DNA of 54,999 nucleotides from CAYQCE01 sp964415885 (GTDB lineage Bacteria; Zixibacteria; MSB-5A5; JAABVY01; JAHJOQ01), in assembly GCA_964415885.1 (NCBI GenBank), contig CAYQCE010000021.1, positions 1 to 54,999 on the forward strand. The letters run 5' to 3'. The first letter of the stretch is position 1. The number at the start of each line of letters is the position of its first letter. The position numbers and the translations under genes were made by a program. The notes under the pieces were generated by a model. The model saw nothing but the letters and a program-made list of their open reading frames with translations. It was not told where the DNA came from and did no database searches. Shown in pieces: positions 26,097 to 35,347 of the stretch.

Positions 26097-28911
26097 TATC
26101 GTCAGGATCGTCCTTCCCTGGACCCAGCTTCTTTGCGTAGGAATCAAAGTCGAAAGTATCCGATTCATCCTCGTTGTCAAGCGAATTCAAATCGATGCCG
26201 GTCTCCTCTACCTTCTTCCATCCGGAGACGTCCGTCTTTCTAAACCGGCTTTGGTCGAGCACACGCGGCGTAGTGTCATCCTCGAGTGCTTGCGAAGCAC
26301 GATCGGCAAGCCTCTCGAGCAGATCCAGCACCCGTTTCCTGTCCACGTCGCTGTCTGCCTCAGTCACGGCGTCGACGAACTGCTTCACATCCTCCTCGGG
26401 CAGCCCGAAAGACGTCATCTTCATCAACAGTTCGGGGAGCACCTTTTTCGTGCCGTTTCCGGCCTCCGCGGCGGCTTGCTTGACCTTCTCGAGATACTCC
26501 TTCTTGTTCTGCTCGATCTTCTGCTGGTGTTTCTCCTGCTCCTGCGCCAACACCTGCTGCTGCTCGCTGGAGAGGCCCTTGCCCTGCCGGGAGGCATACT
26601 CGAGCCTCATTCTCTTGGTGTTGAGGCGCAGTCTTACGAGCTCATCGTAGATTATCCTCTCGTCGACATCAATCTTACCGTATTTCTCACCCCCCAGTTC
26701 CGACTTAAGCCGCGCGCTGCCGTACTCAGGATGCCCCCTGACCGCTTCGAGCAGCTTCCGACGCTCGTCGAAAGCAAGCATACGCGGGGAAGAGTCAATA
26801 CGCAATTCCTTGTTCAACAACCCCTCTTCCCCGTAAAGCTCGAAACGCTTCTTGTACTTGTAGTAAGTCGACGTTGATACGCCCATTTCTTTGCAGGCAT
26901 CCTTAACCGTCATTCCTTCGTTTTCGACCAAACCCAGAAGGCGCTTGCGGCGAGCGAGAAAATACGCGTCGGCCATAATCTTCTCTTTTATTGCTACGAG
27001 CGTGATGTCGTCGTTCTGCTCCGCTCCTTTGGTGAAGTCCATTATGTCTTCATTCAGCTTCTCCACGAACTCATCCGGTGTAAGCTGGGCATTGGTCTGG
27101 ATAAATTTCAGGAGCTTCTCCATGCCATACTGCTCGCGGCGATGGTTCATCGCCTCCGTGATACCATCCGTGTAAATGACGAGAATATCATCCTGCTTCA
27201 GTTTGACAGACTGCGAGGATATAATCTCCTCGAAGCTCATCCCGTCCGGCAGTGTGATTCCAACCGGTATGCCGCGCGGGTTCAGGAAATACGACTTATC
27301 CTCGTTCTTGCGATAGAGGATCATCGGGTCATGACCGGCGGAGGCGAACGAGACATTGCGGTTCTTCGTGTCGAGCACTACAAGGAAGATCGTAATGAAC
27401 ATCCCCTTCTTGACATCGTCGGAGATAAACTCATTTACGCGAGTCAGGATATCGGTCGCCGAACGATTGCCGCGTGCTTCCAATCGAATCGCCGTCCGAA
27501 TCATGGTCATCACGAGCGATCCCGGAACGCCTTTGCCCGCCACGTCGGCAACGATGATTCCGAGAGTGTCCTCGTCGATCCAAACGAAGTCGAAGTAATC
27601 TCCGCCGACATCTTTCGCAGCGCGATAGATCGTGGCGATGTCGTACCCTTCGATATCGGGGAATCGTTTCGGCAGCAGGGTCTGCTGGATCTCCTGCGCC
27701 ACCTGCATCTCCTTCTGGATTCGCTCCTTCTCGACCTCGTTTTTCTGCGCTTCCTTTATTTTGACTTTCATTTCATTGAAAGCGTGCGCAATGGCCGAGA
27801 ACTCATCCGCGCCCTCGATCGGTATGGCCTCGTCCTCCTCACTCGATCCAAGACGCCTGACTCCTTCGGTGATCTTCTGGATAGGTTTGACGAAGTAATT
27901 CGCGAGGAACCAGACGGCCACAATTCCGAATGCGTAACTCAGCGCGGCAATAATCAGAATACCCTTCCGCGATTGAGCAATATCCGCCTTTCTCGCTGCG
28001 TCCGAGACGCCCATGTGAACGTATCCCAGATCCGGCTCGTCAGGAAAGATCGGCTCGACCACATGATAGACCTCAACTCCATCGCTGAAAGCCGCCTGCA
28101 GGCGGCCGATCGAATCGATGGTAATACCGTCGGGCGGATCATACTGAGTGTACACTGCTGTCGGATCCTCGGTATGTGCACGGACCCTGTCCGAGCCATC
28201 CGTGATAACGAGGTATCGCACCTCTTGATTCTCACTCTTAAAATTGACAGCGAGTTCGTCAAACTCGGGGTCGCTCCTGTCATTTATCACAAGCGCGGAC
28301 GCTTGACTGGCAATAGTCTTGGATAGCTCCTCAATATCGGTCTTGAAATCTTTCGCTATCGAGGAGCGAGTACGCGAATCGAAATAGAAGTAAGCGATTG
28401 TGACGATGAAGAACAGTATCGCCGCTGTCCAAATAGAGAACTTGACTCGAATCGACATTCCCACAGGCTTTGGCAGAGCCGCAGGTTTCGGCAACTGCTT
28501 GACCATACGAAGATGGTTCTCACCGCGAGCTGTCCGATAGGTAACATCGTCCATCACCTTCCGAATCAGATATATCCCGAGGCCGCCCTTTCTCCCGGTT
28601 TCGACATATCGGTCGAGATCGGGTGAGCCGGATGAGTCGAAATCAAACGATCTGCCGTTATCTATAATCGTGAAGATGACTCTCTCTTTATCGAGGGTTA
28701 TCTTTATGCGAATTGTCCCGGAACCATACAGGTAGGCATGACGGATTACATTCGTGCATGCCTCTTCCACCGCAAGAAGAATGGAATCGATGTCTTTCCG
28801 CTTGAGCGTAGTCTCGAGGCAAACCGACTCGACGTACGATTTGATCTCCCTCAACTGGCTTTCTTCAGCGGGAAATGTCACCAGCGATTCTTTTATTGGC
28901 TTACGAAACAT
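26089..28911 (-). CDS. RsbW-like kinase / sensor / HAMP / PP2C phosphatase / helix-turn-helix fusion
   Basis: A 940-residue multidomain membrane protein. Residues 1-140 form an anti-sigma-type ATPase domain (N-box EEACTNVIRHAY at 49-60, DNG at 84-86, GGLGIYL at 109-115). A membrane helix (157-178), an extracytoplasmic sensor region (179-316) and a second helix (317-340) follow. Then come HAMP (338-390) and a PP2C/SpoIIE domain (about 405-645) with Asp residues in GGDYFDF, ADVAGKG, YTDGITEA and NDDITLVA. Residues 645-700 hold a helix-turn-helix (MTVKDACKEMGVSTSTYYKY), and 714-775 a second winged-helix-like part. A Gln/Glu coiled coil and an acidic tail end the protein. It should both phosphorylate and dephosphorylate a STAS partner, presumably the product of the gene at 24619. 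It starts 27 bases after the PorV/TPR gene. Confidence 0.92.
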   Translation of the reverse strand: MFRKPIKESLVTFPAEESQLREIKSYVESVCLETTLKRKDIDSILLAVEEACTNVIRHAYLYGSGTIRIKITLDKERVIFTIIDNGRSFDFDSSGSPDLDRYVETGRKGGLGIYLIRKVMDDVTYRTARGENHLRMVKQLPKPAALPKPVGMSIRVKFSIWTAAILFFIVTIAYFYFDSRTRSSIAKDFKTDIEELSKTIASQASALVINDRSDPEFDELAVNFKSENQEVRYLVITDGSDRVRAHTEDPTAVYTQYDPPDGITIDSIGRLQAAFSDGVEVYHVVEPIFPDEPDLGYVHMGVSDAARKADIAQSRKGILIIAALSYAFGIVAVWFLANYFVKPIQKITEGVRRLGSSEEDEAIPIEGADEFSAIAHAFNEMKVKIKEAQKNEVEKERIQKEMQVAQEIQQTLLPKRFPDIEGYDIATIYRAAKDVGGDYFDFVWIDEDTLGIIVADVAGKGVPGSLVMTMIRTAIRLEARGNRSATDILTRVNEFISDDVKKGMFITIFLVVLDTKNRNVSFASAGHDPMILYRKNEDKSYFLNPRGIPVGITLPDGMSFEEIISSQSVKLKQDDILVIYTDGITEAMNHRREQYGMEKLLKFIQTNAQLTPDEFVEKLNEDIMDFTKGAEQNDDITLVAIKEKIMADAYFLARRKRLLGLVENEGMTVKDACKEMGVSTSTYYKYKKRFELYGEEGLLNKELRIDSSPRMLAFDERRKLLEAVRGHPEYGSARLKSELGGEKYGKIDVDERIIYDELVRLRLNTKRMRLEYASRQGKGLSSEQQQVLAQEQEKHQQKIEQNKKEYLEKVKQAAAEAGNGTKKVLPELLMKMTSFGLPEEDVKQFVDAVTEADSDVDRKRVLDLLERLADRASQALEDDTTPRVLDQSRFRKTDVSGWKKVEETGIDLNSLDNEDESDTFDFDSYAKKLGPGKDDPDDNA

Positions 28912-28938
28912 ATTCGCGATTTCAGCCTCTTTTTGCGG

Positions 28939-30759
28939 CTACTCTTTCAGCCTGCGTCTCGCCTGTTCTATATTGTCCTTCGTCTCTGAACTGCCGGGAT
29001 ACTTCTCGAGCACTCTCTGCCACACGCCGATCGCTTCGGCGTAATTCTTCTCGCGGAAAAGCCTCAGTCCCTCGAGATAGAGATTCCAGTATTCGTCGTC
29101 CGCCTGCAGCTCCTCGAGCGGGACATCCGGGATGTCAACTTTGTTAAGCTCCGCGATATACTCGAGCGCCGTCGGGTTTTCGGGATCGACTTCGAGCACG
29201 CGGTTGAACAGCAGCCTTGCCGACGCCGTGTCACCGGCCGCATAGGAATCCACAGCAGTACGAATCGTCCGATTCAAGTCTAACGCGCTCTCTGCATTCC
29301 GGATTTTTCGGCGAATATCTGATCTCTCCGGGTCGAGCTCCAGGGCCTTGCTCCACGATACTATCGCGCCGCTGTAGTTTTCGTCCGCGTAGTGACGGTC
29401 ACCCTCTCTGACAAACCCTCTAACGCGATTCCCAACTTTCGTCTCGACCTGATCGAGTCCGGATGCAGCCTCGGCGTTCTCCGGATCGGCTTTCAGCACA
29501 GCCTCGAACTCCGCGCGAGCCTCCTGGAGCTTGTCATCCTCCAGATAGCTGTTTCCAGCCGAGAGCCTCTGCTCGATCATCTGCGTCCGCGTCTGATCAG
29601 TCGTAATCTGCTCGATCTGCTCCTTCTCCCGGATAGTCATTTCGCGCTGTATCTCCACCAGCAACTCCTGGGCCTCTGTGAAGTCCGGGTTAAAGCCGAG
29701 CGCTCGGTTCGCGAGCGTTTCCGCACGATCGAGATCGCCCGTCTCAAAAGCCTCTACCGCCAGGCTGTACATCGAGTCAGCCTTCTCCGTCCTCTCACGT
29801 TCGGCTCGCGCTCGCTCTTCAGCCAGGCGGACATCCTCTCTTTCCGCACGCTGTTCGTCGATAGTCGGGCCGAAGAAGAGACTCAGGCCCACACGATGCG
29901 TACCCTCGAGAGTCTCGTTGCTCTTGTAGGCATAGTCGAATGCCGCCAGCTTGTACTTTATCCCTCCCCCGAACGTAACCTCGTCCCGGTCATATCCTGC
30001 GCGGGCGAAGAGATACTCGGCGATCTTGACCTCAGCCCCGAAGTGCATTTTCGCCGGTTGCTCTTCGGTAGCATCGACATCGGCAGCCGCAGTCACTCCG
30101 TAACTGCCATCATCGGTGAAGTACCGAACGGCAACACCGGCCTTAATGTTATACGGAACGGACTCCTCCACCTGCGAGAGCTTCAGGTCGCCTCCGACGA
30201 TATCCTGGAGGTTAACTCCGATCGATGCGAACTCACGTATCTGATAAAGCAATCCGAGATCGACGGCTGCGGTTGTACTCGAGAATGTATGAAGACTCTG
30301 CGAGAGAACCTTGAGATTTGCGCCGCCGGACAGCCCCCCTGTGATTCTCCTGCCATACGACAGCCAGTATTGACCGGTACTGTAGTCGTGTTCGCCGAGC
30401 GGCCCGAACTGATCACGGAACTCGACGGCACTGGTTCCGAGCACCACTCCACCGACACCAACCGTACCGAAGTCCAGAATCGGCCACACGGCTCCCGCGA
30501 ACTGATAACGTGTGTCCTCCCAGAGTGAAGTGTGCATAATCGAAAGCTCTCTGTGCTGCAGACGCGCCAAGCCGGCGGGATTCCAGTATACGGCAGTCGC
30601 ATCGTCGGCCAACGCAACGAACGCTCCGCCCATACCGACTGATCGAGATCCCGCGCCCAGCAGGAACAACGATTCTCGCCCCCCCTGCGGATCGGCTGCA
30701 AGGGCGCTTCCCGACAGAATGCCGAGGATCGCGACTATTGCAATCAGACGTCGGATCAT
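28939..30759 (-). CDS. PorV/PorQ-like outer-membrane barrel fused to TPR repeats
   Basis: A 606-residue exported protein. The signal peptide (MIRRLIAIVAILGILSGSALA) is followed by a PorV/PorQ-type beta-barrel region to about residue 300. Its characteristic start is GAGSRSVGMGGAFVALADDATAVYWNPAG. After a charged, Arg/Glu-rich coiled segment (305-335) come TPR repeats to the end (for example AEAASGLDQ, AIVSWSKALELDPE and AIGVWQRVLEKYPG). PorV carries T9SS cargo to the surface in Bacteroidota. The gene overlaps, by 4 bases, the gene for a large protein with a T9SS-type C-terminus, which supports a carrier-cargo relation. Confidence 0.88.
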   Translation of the reverse strand: MIRRLIAIVAILGILSGSALAADPQGGRESLFLLGAGSRSVGMGGAFVALADDATAVYWNPAGLARLQHRELSIMHTSLWEDTRYQFAGAVWPILDFGTVGVGGVVLGTSAVEFRDQFGPLGEHDYSTGQYWLSYGRRITGGLSGGANLKVLSQSLHTFSSTTAAVDLGLLYQIREFASIGVNLQDIVGGDLKLSQVEESVPYNIKAGVAVRYFTDDGSYGVTAAADVDATEEQPAKMHFGAEVKIAEYLFARAGYDRDEVTFGGGIKYKLAAFDYAYKSNETLEGTHRVGLSLFFGPTIDEQRAEREDVRLAEERARAERERTEKADSMYSLAVEAFETGDLDRAETLANRALGFNPDFTEAQELLVEIQREMTIREKEQIEQITTDQTRTQMIEQRLSAGNSYLEDDKLQEARAEFEAVLKADPENAEAASGLDQVETKVGNRVRGFVREGDRHYADENYSGAIVSWSKALELDPERSDIRRKIRNAESALDLNRTIRTAVDSYAAGDTASARLLFNRVLEVDPENPTALEYIAELNKVDIPDVPLEELQADDEYWNLYLEGLRLFREKNYAEAIGVWQRVLEKYPGSSETKDNIEQARRRLKE

Positions 30760-33700
30760 TTGACCACCGCTATCTTTCGGGTAGCTTCTCCACCGGATGA
30801 CAGCTTAAGCACAGCGATGTAGACTCCATTGAGCACAACGTCGCCCCGCGCATTCCGTCCATCCCAGAAGATGACATTTTGCTGGCCCGGCGCAGCACCC
30901 GCCTGCCCGGACAAAATATGCTCCGTGTAAACGATTTCACCCGTAAGAGTGAATATATCGAGAGTCACATCCGAGTTGTCCGGAACGAAATACACGAGAC
31001 GTGTCGATTCCTCGCCGGCACTGAACGGATTCGGATAGTTCACGAAACCCATCTCGAAGTCGCTTGCAACAACTCCGAATCCGGCGGAACCGGAGATACT
31101 CTCGCCGCGCCGGTCGGTTACGGGCACCGACCCGCCCTCGATTCCGTACGAGATGTCCGTTGCAGCGAGGGATGTCGGCTCGATAGCGACAAACAGATTT
31201 GTGCCGTCATAGCCCTGTAAGACTGTCAGGCTGACAACAAGCTCCAACGCGCTCTGGCCCGCCTCTATAACCAGCGAATTGCTAAAATCAAATACTACAC
31301 GGTCGGCTTTGAACACTCCCGCAAACTCTGAACCGAACGTTGATGCGGTTGCGGAGAGCATTGCATCCGAAGCCGGTATTGCCGCACCTGTACGATCCCT
31401 GACCTTGATTGTGAGACTGTCGAGGCGTGCCTTGGCACCCGGATTATCAGATTCAGCCGTGATGCTCAGATTCAGGGCATCGAATGGCTCACCGGGACTC
31501 GCGAGTTCATTCGCCCCGAACGTGTACGCGACCTCCAAACTTATCTGCTCAGCCTCGACCGATACCGGAATCATGATCGAACCGGTCTCGACCATCGCAG
31601 GTTCTGTGGTATTCGAATCGTCAGGAATATCATAGAGAAGCACCGTGATATCGTAGTCGCCGACCTCATCCGGCGCCTCGAGATCCCATCCAGTGACATC
31701 ACCGGTCCTCACCGTAACTACAGTATCCTGATCGACTTCGAAGCCCGCGGATTCGGCGACAATAGCTATCCCTCCATAACCGACGCGTGACTGCCCGGAG
31801 TTCGACATCTGCGCGGAAACATGAAAGCTCTGGCCGGCCGTAACCGTCCCGCCAACAGCCGATGGCGGGGAGTCGATGGAGGCCGAAAGCGACATCACAG
31901 CGGGCATCTGTATGTTAACCGCGACGCTGTTGTCGAGCGGAGACATCACGATCGCATCCAAATCCGTCTCGGAACCCACCGCAGAACTGATATCTGCCGT
32001 GAACAGCTCGGCCGAATTCGGGTCAGCGGATGCAGTCACCGGGACAACGACCGAATCGGTTTCGGCAACTGACAGAGATTGAATACTCACAGTACCCGTG
32101 AATGTCGACGTCCCATCGGATTCGAGCACGATCTCGATATCCGAGAGATCCTCCTCGCCCTGATTCATCACCTTGACTATGAGATCGAATGTCTGGCCCG
32201 TGTTAACCCTCGGCACATTCGGCGCAGAGGTATATGTTTCAACGAGCTGCACAGTCGCCTGTCTCAAGACCTCTATCAGGTTCTCACCAAGAGCAATCGA
32301 CACCTCTCTGTTAAAACCGTTTTCTTCACCGTAAAGCTGAAGGGTCATGCTATTTGGTTCGAGCGGAAAGAGAGACGGCAGCAGACGTGCGTCAAACTCG
32401 AGCACAGTGTTTCCCGGTCCGAGTATTACCGATGACTCGGCGAGGTTGAAGCGAAGCTCGTCGGCGCCGGAGATCAGTTGAAGGTATGATCGTCCGACAT
32501 CCAAAACGAGCGAGGCCTCACCAGAGTTGTTAACTGTAAGCGACGGGGCGATTGACGTCCCACGATATGCCGAATCAGGTGCGAACTCATTATCAACGAA
32601 CGTAACTGCAGATTGCTCCTGAACAGTGACAGCGTCTGGAATTACAATCGTATCCCGGTAGTTAAGAATACCGTGGGAGCCGAACAACTCCAGCGTAGCC
32701 TCTGCAGATCCTGAGCCAAAGTGGAGCGGGATGGTCGCCTGATCGAAGAAGAGCGTAGCGGGCTGCCCGGTCGCCGGTATATATGTCGGGCTTTTAAGTT
32801 TTGAAATTAGAGTGTCATCAGCCGGTGACACAATCATCAGGTAGCTCGTCGTGTCGAGAGAAATGTAGTCTACGCCCGACTGGCTCACATTGCAGGTGAA
32901 ACTGTACGGTTCACCCCGGGTGACTGTCAGAGGCGAGAGAGATCGCTCGGTGTATGCGAGCGATTCGAAATCGACTATTCTAACGGAGTCGAGATAATCA
33001 GTCTCACGGGAGATCGGCAGGTCCTCGTAGGTTCCCTGGACAGCAGCCTTCAGTCTGGCCCATCCCGCAAAGAAGCTCACAGGTATCTCAGCCTTTATCG
33101 TATCGGTCAACGTCGAATCGCCGGCTATCGAGAATGGAGACGCGGGTGAGACATAGTATGGCGCTATCTCGCCCTGATCAGAGATCAGCGAGACATTATC
33201 GATTGTCACACGCGAGGAACCATAGTTGACAATTGTCACGAGAGCCGTCAACGTATCCTTGGCCTGCAGCTCATCAGGGCTTACCGATAGTCTGTCGACA
33301 ACCGTCGAATGAATCGAGACTATGTTGGATGTTCCCGTAACGCCTGAATCCGAGGTTGCCGTAAATGAGGCATACCGCTCGGTGCCGGTATAGGCGAAAT
33401 CGTATCGAGTAAGATCGCATACGCCACCGACGAATGCTGAATCCGTGTTGAGTATAGATGGGACAACCGTCCCACTGCCATCCGGCTCGATAGTCACCGT
33501 GTCGAGCGAGGCGTCAAAATCAACCGCGACATTCCCAAAACGGTCAAAAACCTCTATCATGTTCGGACCGTCGAAAGGTAGTGTCACTATCTGCGGTGAA
33601 GACAAACCGAAAGCGAAACTCTCGGCCTCGGCATTGGCGACAACTATGGGCGGAGTGAGCGTCTGCAATGCCCCAACCGTCACTCGGATGCGGGCGGTCC

Positions 33701-35141
33701 CCGACCGCACGAGCGTCTGCTGAGCGCTGCCGCTGCCGCCCTCGGCGAGAAAGCCGCTTATAGCAGGCAGGTCCCCTCCCGGAGACTCGCCATCTGTGAC
33801 CAGTTCAACTCCAACATACTGCGTCAGAGGATTGCCTGCATCGTCCTCGATATTGGACACCGAGAGCGTAAACGGAACCCCCGCTACTACTGAAGTCGCA
33901 ACCGAGAGGTCGAAGTTCGCTACCGATCCTGCAGCGACCATCACCCTGAACATGCTCGACTGGTTGGTTCCGTCGGTCAGATAGATTTCCTGAAGCCCCA
34001 CCGTTTTGAAGACGAAGCTGCTGCCGGGGAAGATCACATCACCGGTATCGGCGAGAGCCGTCATAGGATAGGGATTGTCGGCGTTCGGCTCAATCATGGC
34101 ATCCGGATCCGTAGATTCAAACCAGATATCGGACTCGTTCTCAGTCACCAGGTTGCCGTAGACATCGCGCGCCTCGACGAGTATAGAATCAGGAAAAGCC
34201 TGTCCAGCCACGACAGACAGTGGTACGCCACTCACATCGTAATGATCAACCGGTCCAGCGTAGACATAGATTTGCCCGGAGATGTCCACCAGAGATCCGA
34301 CTTCGCACTTCACGCGCGAAGTTCCTGCAGTAGTTCCGAGAAATACGCCTTCGTCCGAGACTGTACCCGCAGTCACTCCCCCAAATGGCACTACGGACCA
34401 GGTTGCCGAGAGACCGTCGAGCTCATTGTCGTACTCATCCGTCCCTACAAATGTGAATTTAGCCGTGTTGCCCGCATCGACATCCAGAACGCCTTTCGGA
34501 AAGATGCTTAAGTTAGCGAGAGTATCCGCCTCAACAGTGAAAACATCACTCAGCGTCGGACCGGCGAGCAGATTGTTAAGGCTGTCGAAAGCCGACACAA
34601 CCACCTGATAGCCGCCGGCAATAGCAGGACTCGCTACACTGTCTATCCTCAACGATACACGGCTGTCTGCTATTGGCGCAGTGCCAAGCGTGTCGAGGCT
34701 GAAGCGAATGCTTCGAGTGCCGGTCGAGAACTCTGTTATAGTGAAATCGATATTGTCGGGATCGTCGTCTGAGTAGACTCCGGTATCGACTCCGGCAACA
34801 TTAAACGACTGCGGAAAAGAAACCACAATCGCCCCACCGGGAGCAAGGAATCCGCCATTGGCGGTGAAATTGATAAAATGTACGTCGGTTCTCCCAACGA
34901 CACCACTCATGAGCGAATCGACAAGGTCCGGGATATCAGGTGCCGGTGGAAGCGCGGAGTCGGAATCGACCGAAAGCATACTCTCGTAACGCTCGAAGCT
35001 GAATTCGCCGGAAGCCATGGCACTCGACTGCAACGGAAGAAGCAGTGCCTGTAAGGTACAGAACACCAGCAGGATAGCTCCGAAAGGAATGGCATTCCCC
35101 GGACGAAAAACACGCATGTACTCAGACAGTTTTGATATCAT
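30756..35141 (-). CDS. Giant surface protein with Ig-like repeats and T9SS-type sorting domain
   Basis: A 1461-residue exported protein. The N-terminus has a hydrophobic signal (AILLVFCTLQALLLPLQSSAMA) after about 20 residues; an ATG at 35117 would give a more compact signal peptide and is an alternative start. The body consists of many beta-sandwich repeats of bacterial Ig/CARDB type, with recurring phrases such as VSAFDSLNNLLAGP, VEARDVYGNLV and IEVFDRFGNVAVDF. The C-terminus is a FlgD-like sorting domain (NYPNPFSAGEEST, then VTLDIFTLTGEIVYTE, SSGGEATRKIAVVK). It is probably an adhesin or structural surface filament. It begins the operon that continues into the PorV/TPR and phosphatase genes. 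Confidence 0.88.
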   Translation of the reverse strand: MISKLSEYMRVFRPGNAIPFGAILLVFCTLQALLLPLQSSAMASGEFSFERYESMLSVDSDSALPPAPDIPDLVDSLMSGVVGRTDVHFINFTANGGFLAPGGAIVVSFPQSFNVAGVDTGVYSDDDPDNIDFTITEFSTGTRSIRFSLDTLGTAPIADSRVSLRIDSVASPAIAGGYQVVVSAFDSLNNLLAGPTLSDVFTVEADTLANLSIFPKGVLDVDAGNTAKFTFVGTDEYDNELDGLSATWSVVPFGGVTAGTVSDEGVFLGTTAGTSRVKCEVGSLVDISGQIYVYAGPVDHYDVSGVPLSVVAGQAFPDSILVEARDVYGNLVTENESDIWFESTDPDAMIEPNADNPYPMTALADTGDVIFPGSSFVFKTVGLQEIYLTDGTNQSSMFRVMVAAGSVANFDLSVATSVVAGVPFTLSVSNIEDDAGNPLTQYVGVELVTDGESPGGDLPAISGFLAEGGSGSAQQTLVRSGTARIRVTVGALQTLTPPIVVANAEAESFAFGLSSPQIVTLPFDGPNMIEVFDRFGNVAVDFDASLDTVTIEPDGSGTVVPSILNTDSAFVGGVCDLTRYDFAYTGTERYASFTATSDSGVTGTSNIVSIHSTVVDRLSVSPDELQAKDTLTALVTIVNYGSSRVTIDNVSLISDQGEIAPYYVSPASPFSIAGDSTLTDTIKAEIPVSFFAGWARLKAAVQGTYEDLPISRETDYLDSVRIVDFESLAYTERSLSPLTVTRGEPYSFTCNVSQSGVDYISLDTTSYLMIVSPADDTLISKLKSPTYIPATGQPATLFFDQATIPLHFGSGSAEATLELFGSHGILNYRDTIVIPDAVTVQEQSAVTFVDNEFAPDSAYRGTSIAPSLTVNNSGEASLVLDVGRSYLQLISGADELRFNLAESSVILGPGNTVLEFDARLLPSLFPLEPNSMTLQLYGEENGFNREVSIALGENLIEVLRQATVQLVETYTSAPNVPRVNTGQTFDLIVKVMNQGEEDLSDIEIVLESDGTSTFTGTVSIQSLSVAETDSVVVPVTASADPNSAELFTADISSAVGSETDLDAIVMSPLDNSVAVNIQMPAVMSLSASIDSPPSAVGGTVTAGQSFHVSAQMSNSGQSRVGYGGIAIVAESAGFEVDQDTVVTVRTGDVTGWDLEAPDEVGDYDITVLLYDIPDDSNTTEPAMVETGSIMIPVSVEAEQISLEVAYTFGANELASPGEPFDALNLSITAESDNPGAKARLDSLTIKVRDRTGAAIPASDAMLSATASTFGSEFAGVFKADRVVFDFSNSLVIEAGQSALELVVSLTVLQGYDGTNLFVAIEPTSLAATDISYGIEGGSVPVTDRRGESISGSAGFGVVASDFEMGFVNYPNPFSAGEESTRLVYFVPDNSDVTLDIFTLTGEIVYTEHILSGQAGAAPGQQNVIFWDGRNARGDVVLNGVYIAVLKLSSGGEATRKIAVVK

Positions 35142-35292
35142 GTGATTTACAACTTACACTCTACCAGCCGATTAGAACGAAAATACTTCCCATATCCAAC
35201 AAAGTCAAACATAAAACTTCTGTGTTGAAGCACCGAGTGCACGATAAATGCGAGTACACCGAAAATCAAGGGCACACGGCACCACAATGCAA

Positions 35293-35322
35293 CAAAAAAA
35301 GCGGCGGTATGGAAACCGCCGC
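35293..35322 (-). terminator. Intrinsic terminator after the beta-barrel gene
   Basis: A perfect 8-bp stem (GCGGCGGT with ACCGCCGC; 35322-35315 and 35308-35301) with a 6-base loop is followed on the minus strand by a run of seven T. It lies 26 bases after the stop of the gene at 35348. It separates that gene from the giant surface protein gene. Confidence 0.92.
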
Positions 35323-35347
35323 AGTGTGATCCAAAATTTGGTCAGGA

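Noticed and set aside
27142..28326. Long plus-strand open frame (394 codons) opposite the phosphatase gene
   Set aside because: Its product has no recognisable motifs and a biased His/Arg/Leu composition, and it lies wholly antisense to a protein with many recognised domains. It is a codon-usage shadow.
26089..28911. Possible insertion sequence remnant fused to the phosphatase
   Set aside because: The helix-turn-helix parts resemble transposase N-terminal domains, but there is no DDE catalytic domain, no terminal inverted repeats and no frame damage. A similar domain also occurs in the STAS protein. This looks like domain recruitment, not a mobile element.
29392..30528. Long plus-strand open frame (378 codons) opposite the PorV/TPR gene
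   Set aside because: Same reasoning: antisense to a well-supported gene, no motifs, no ribosome site of note.
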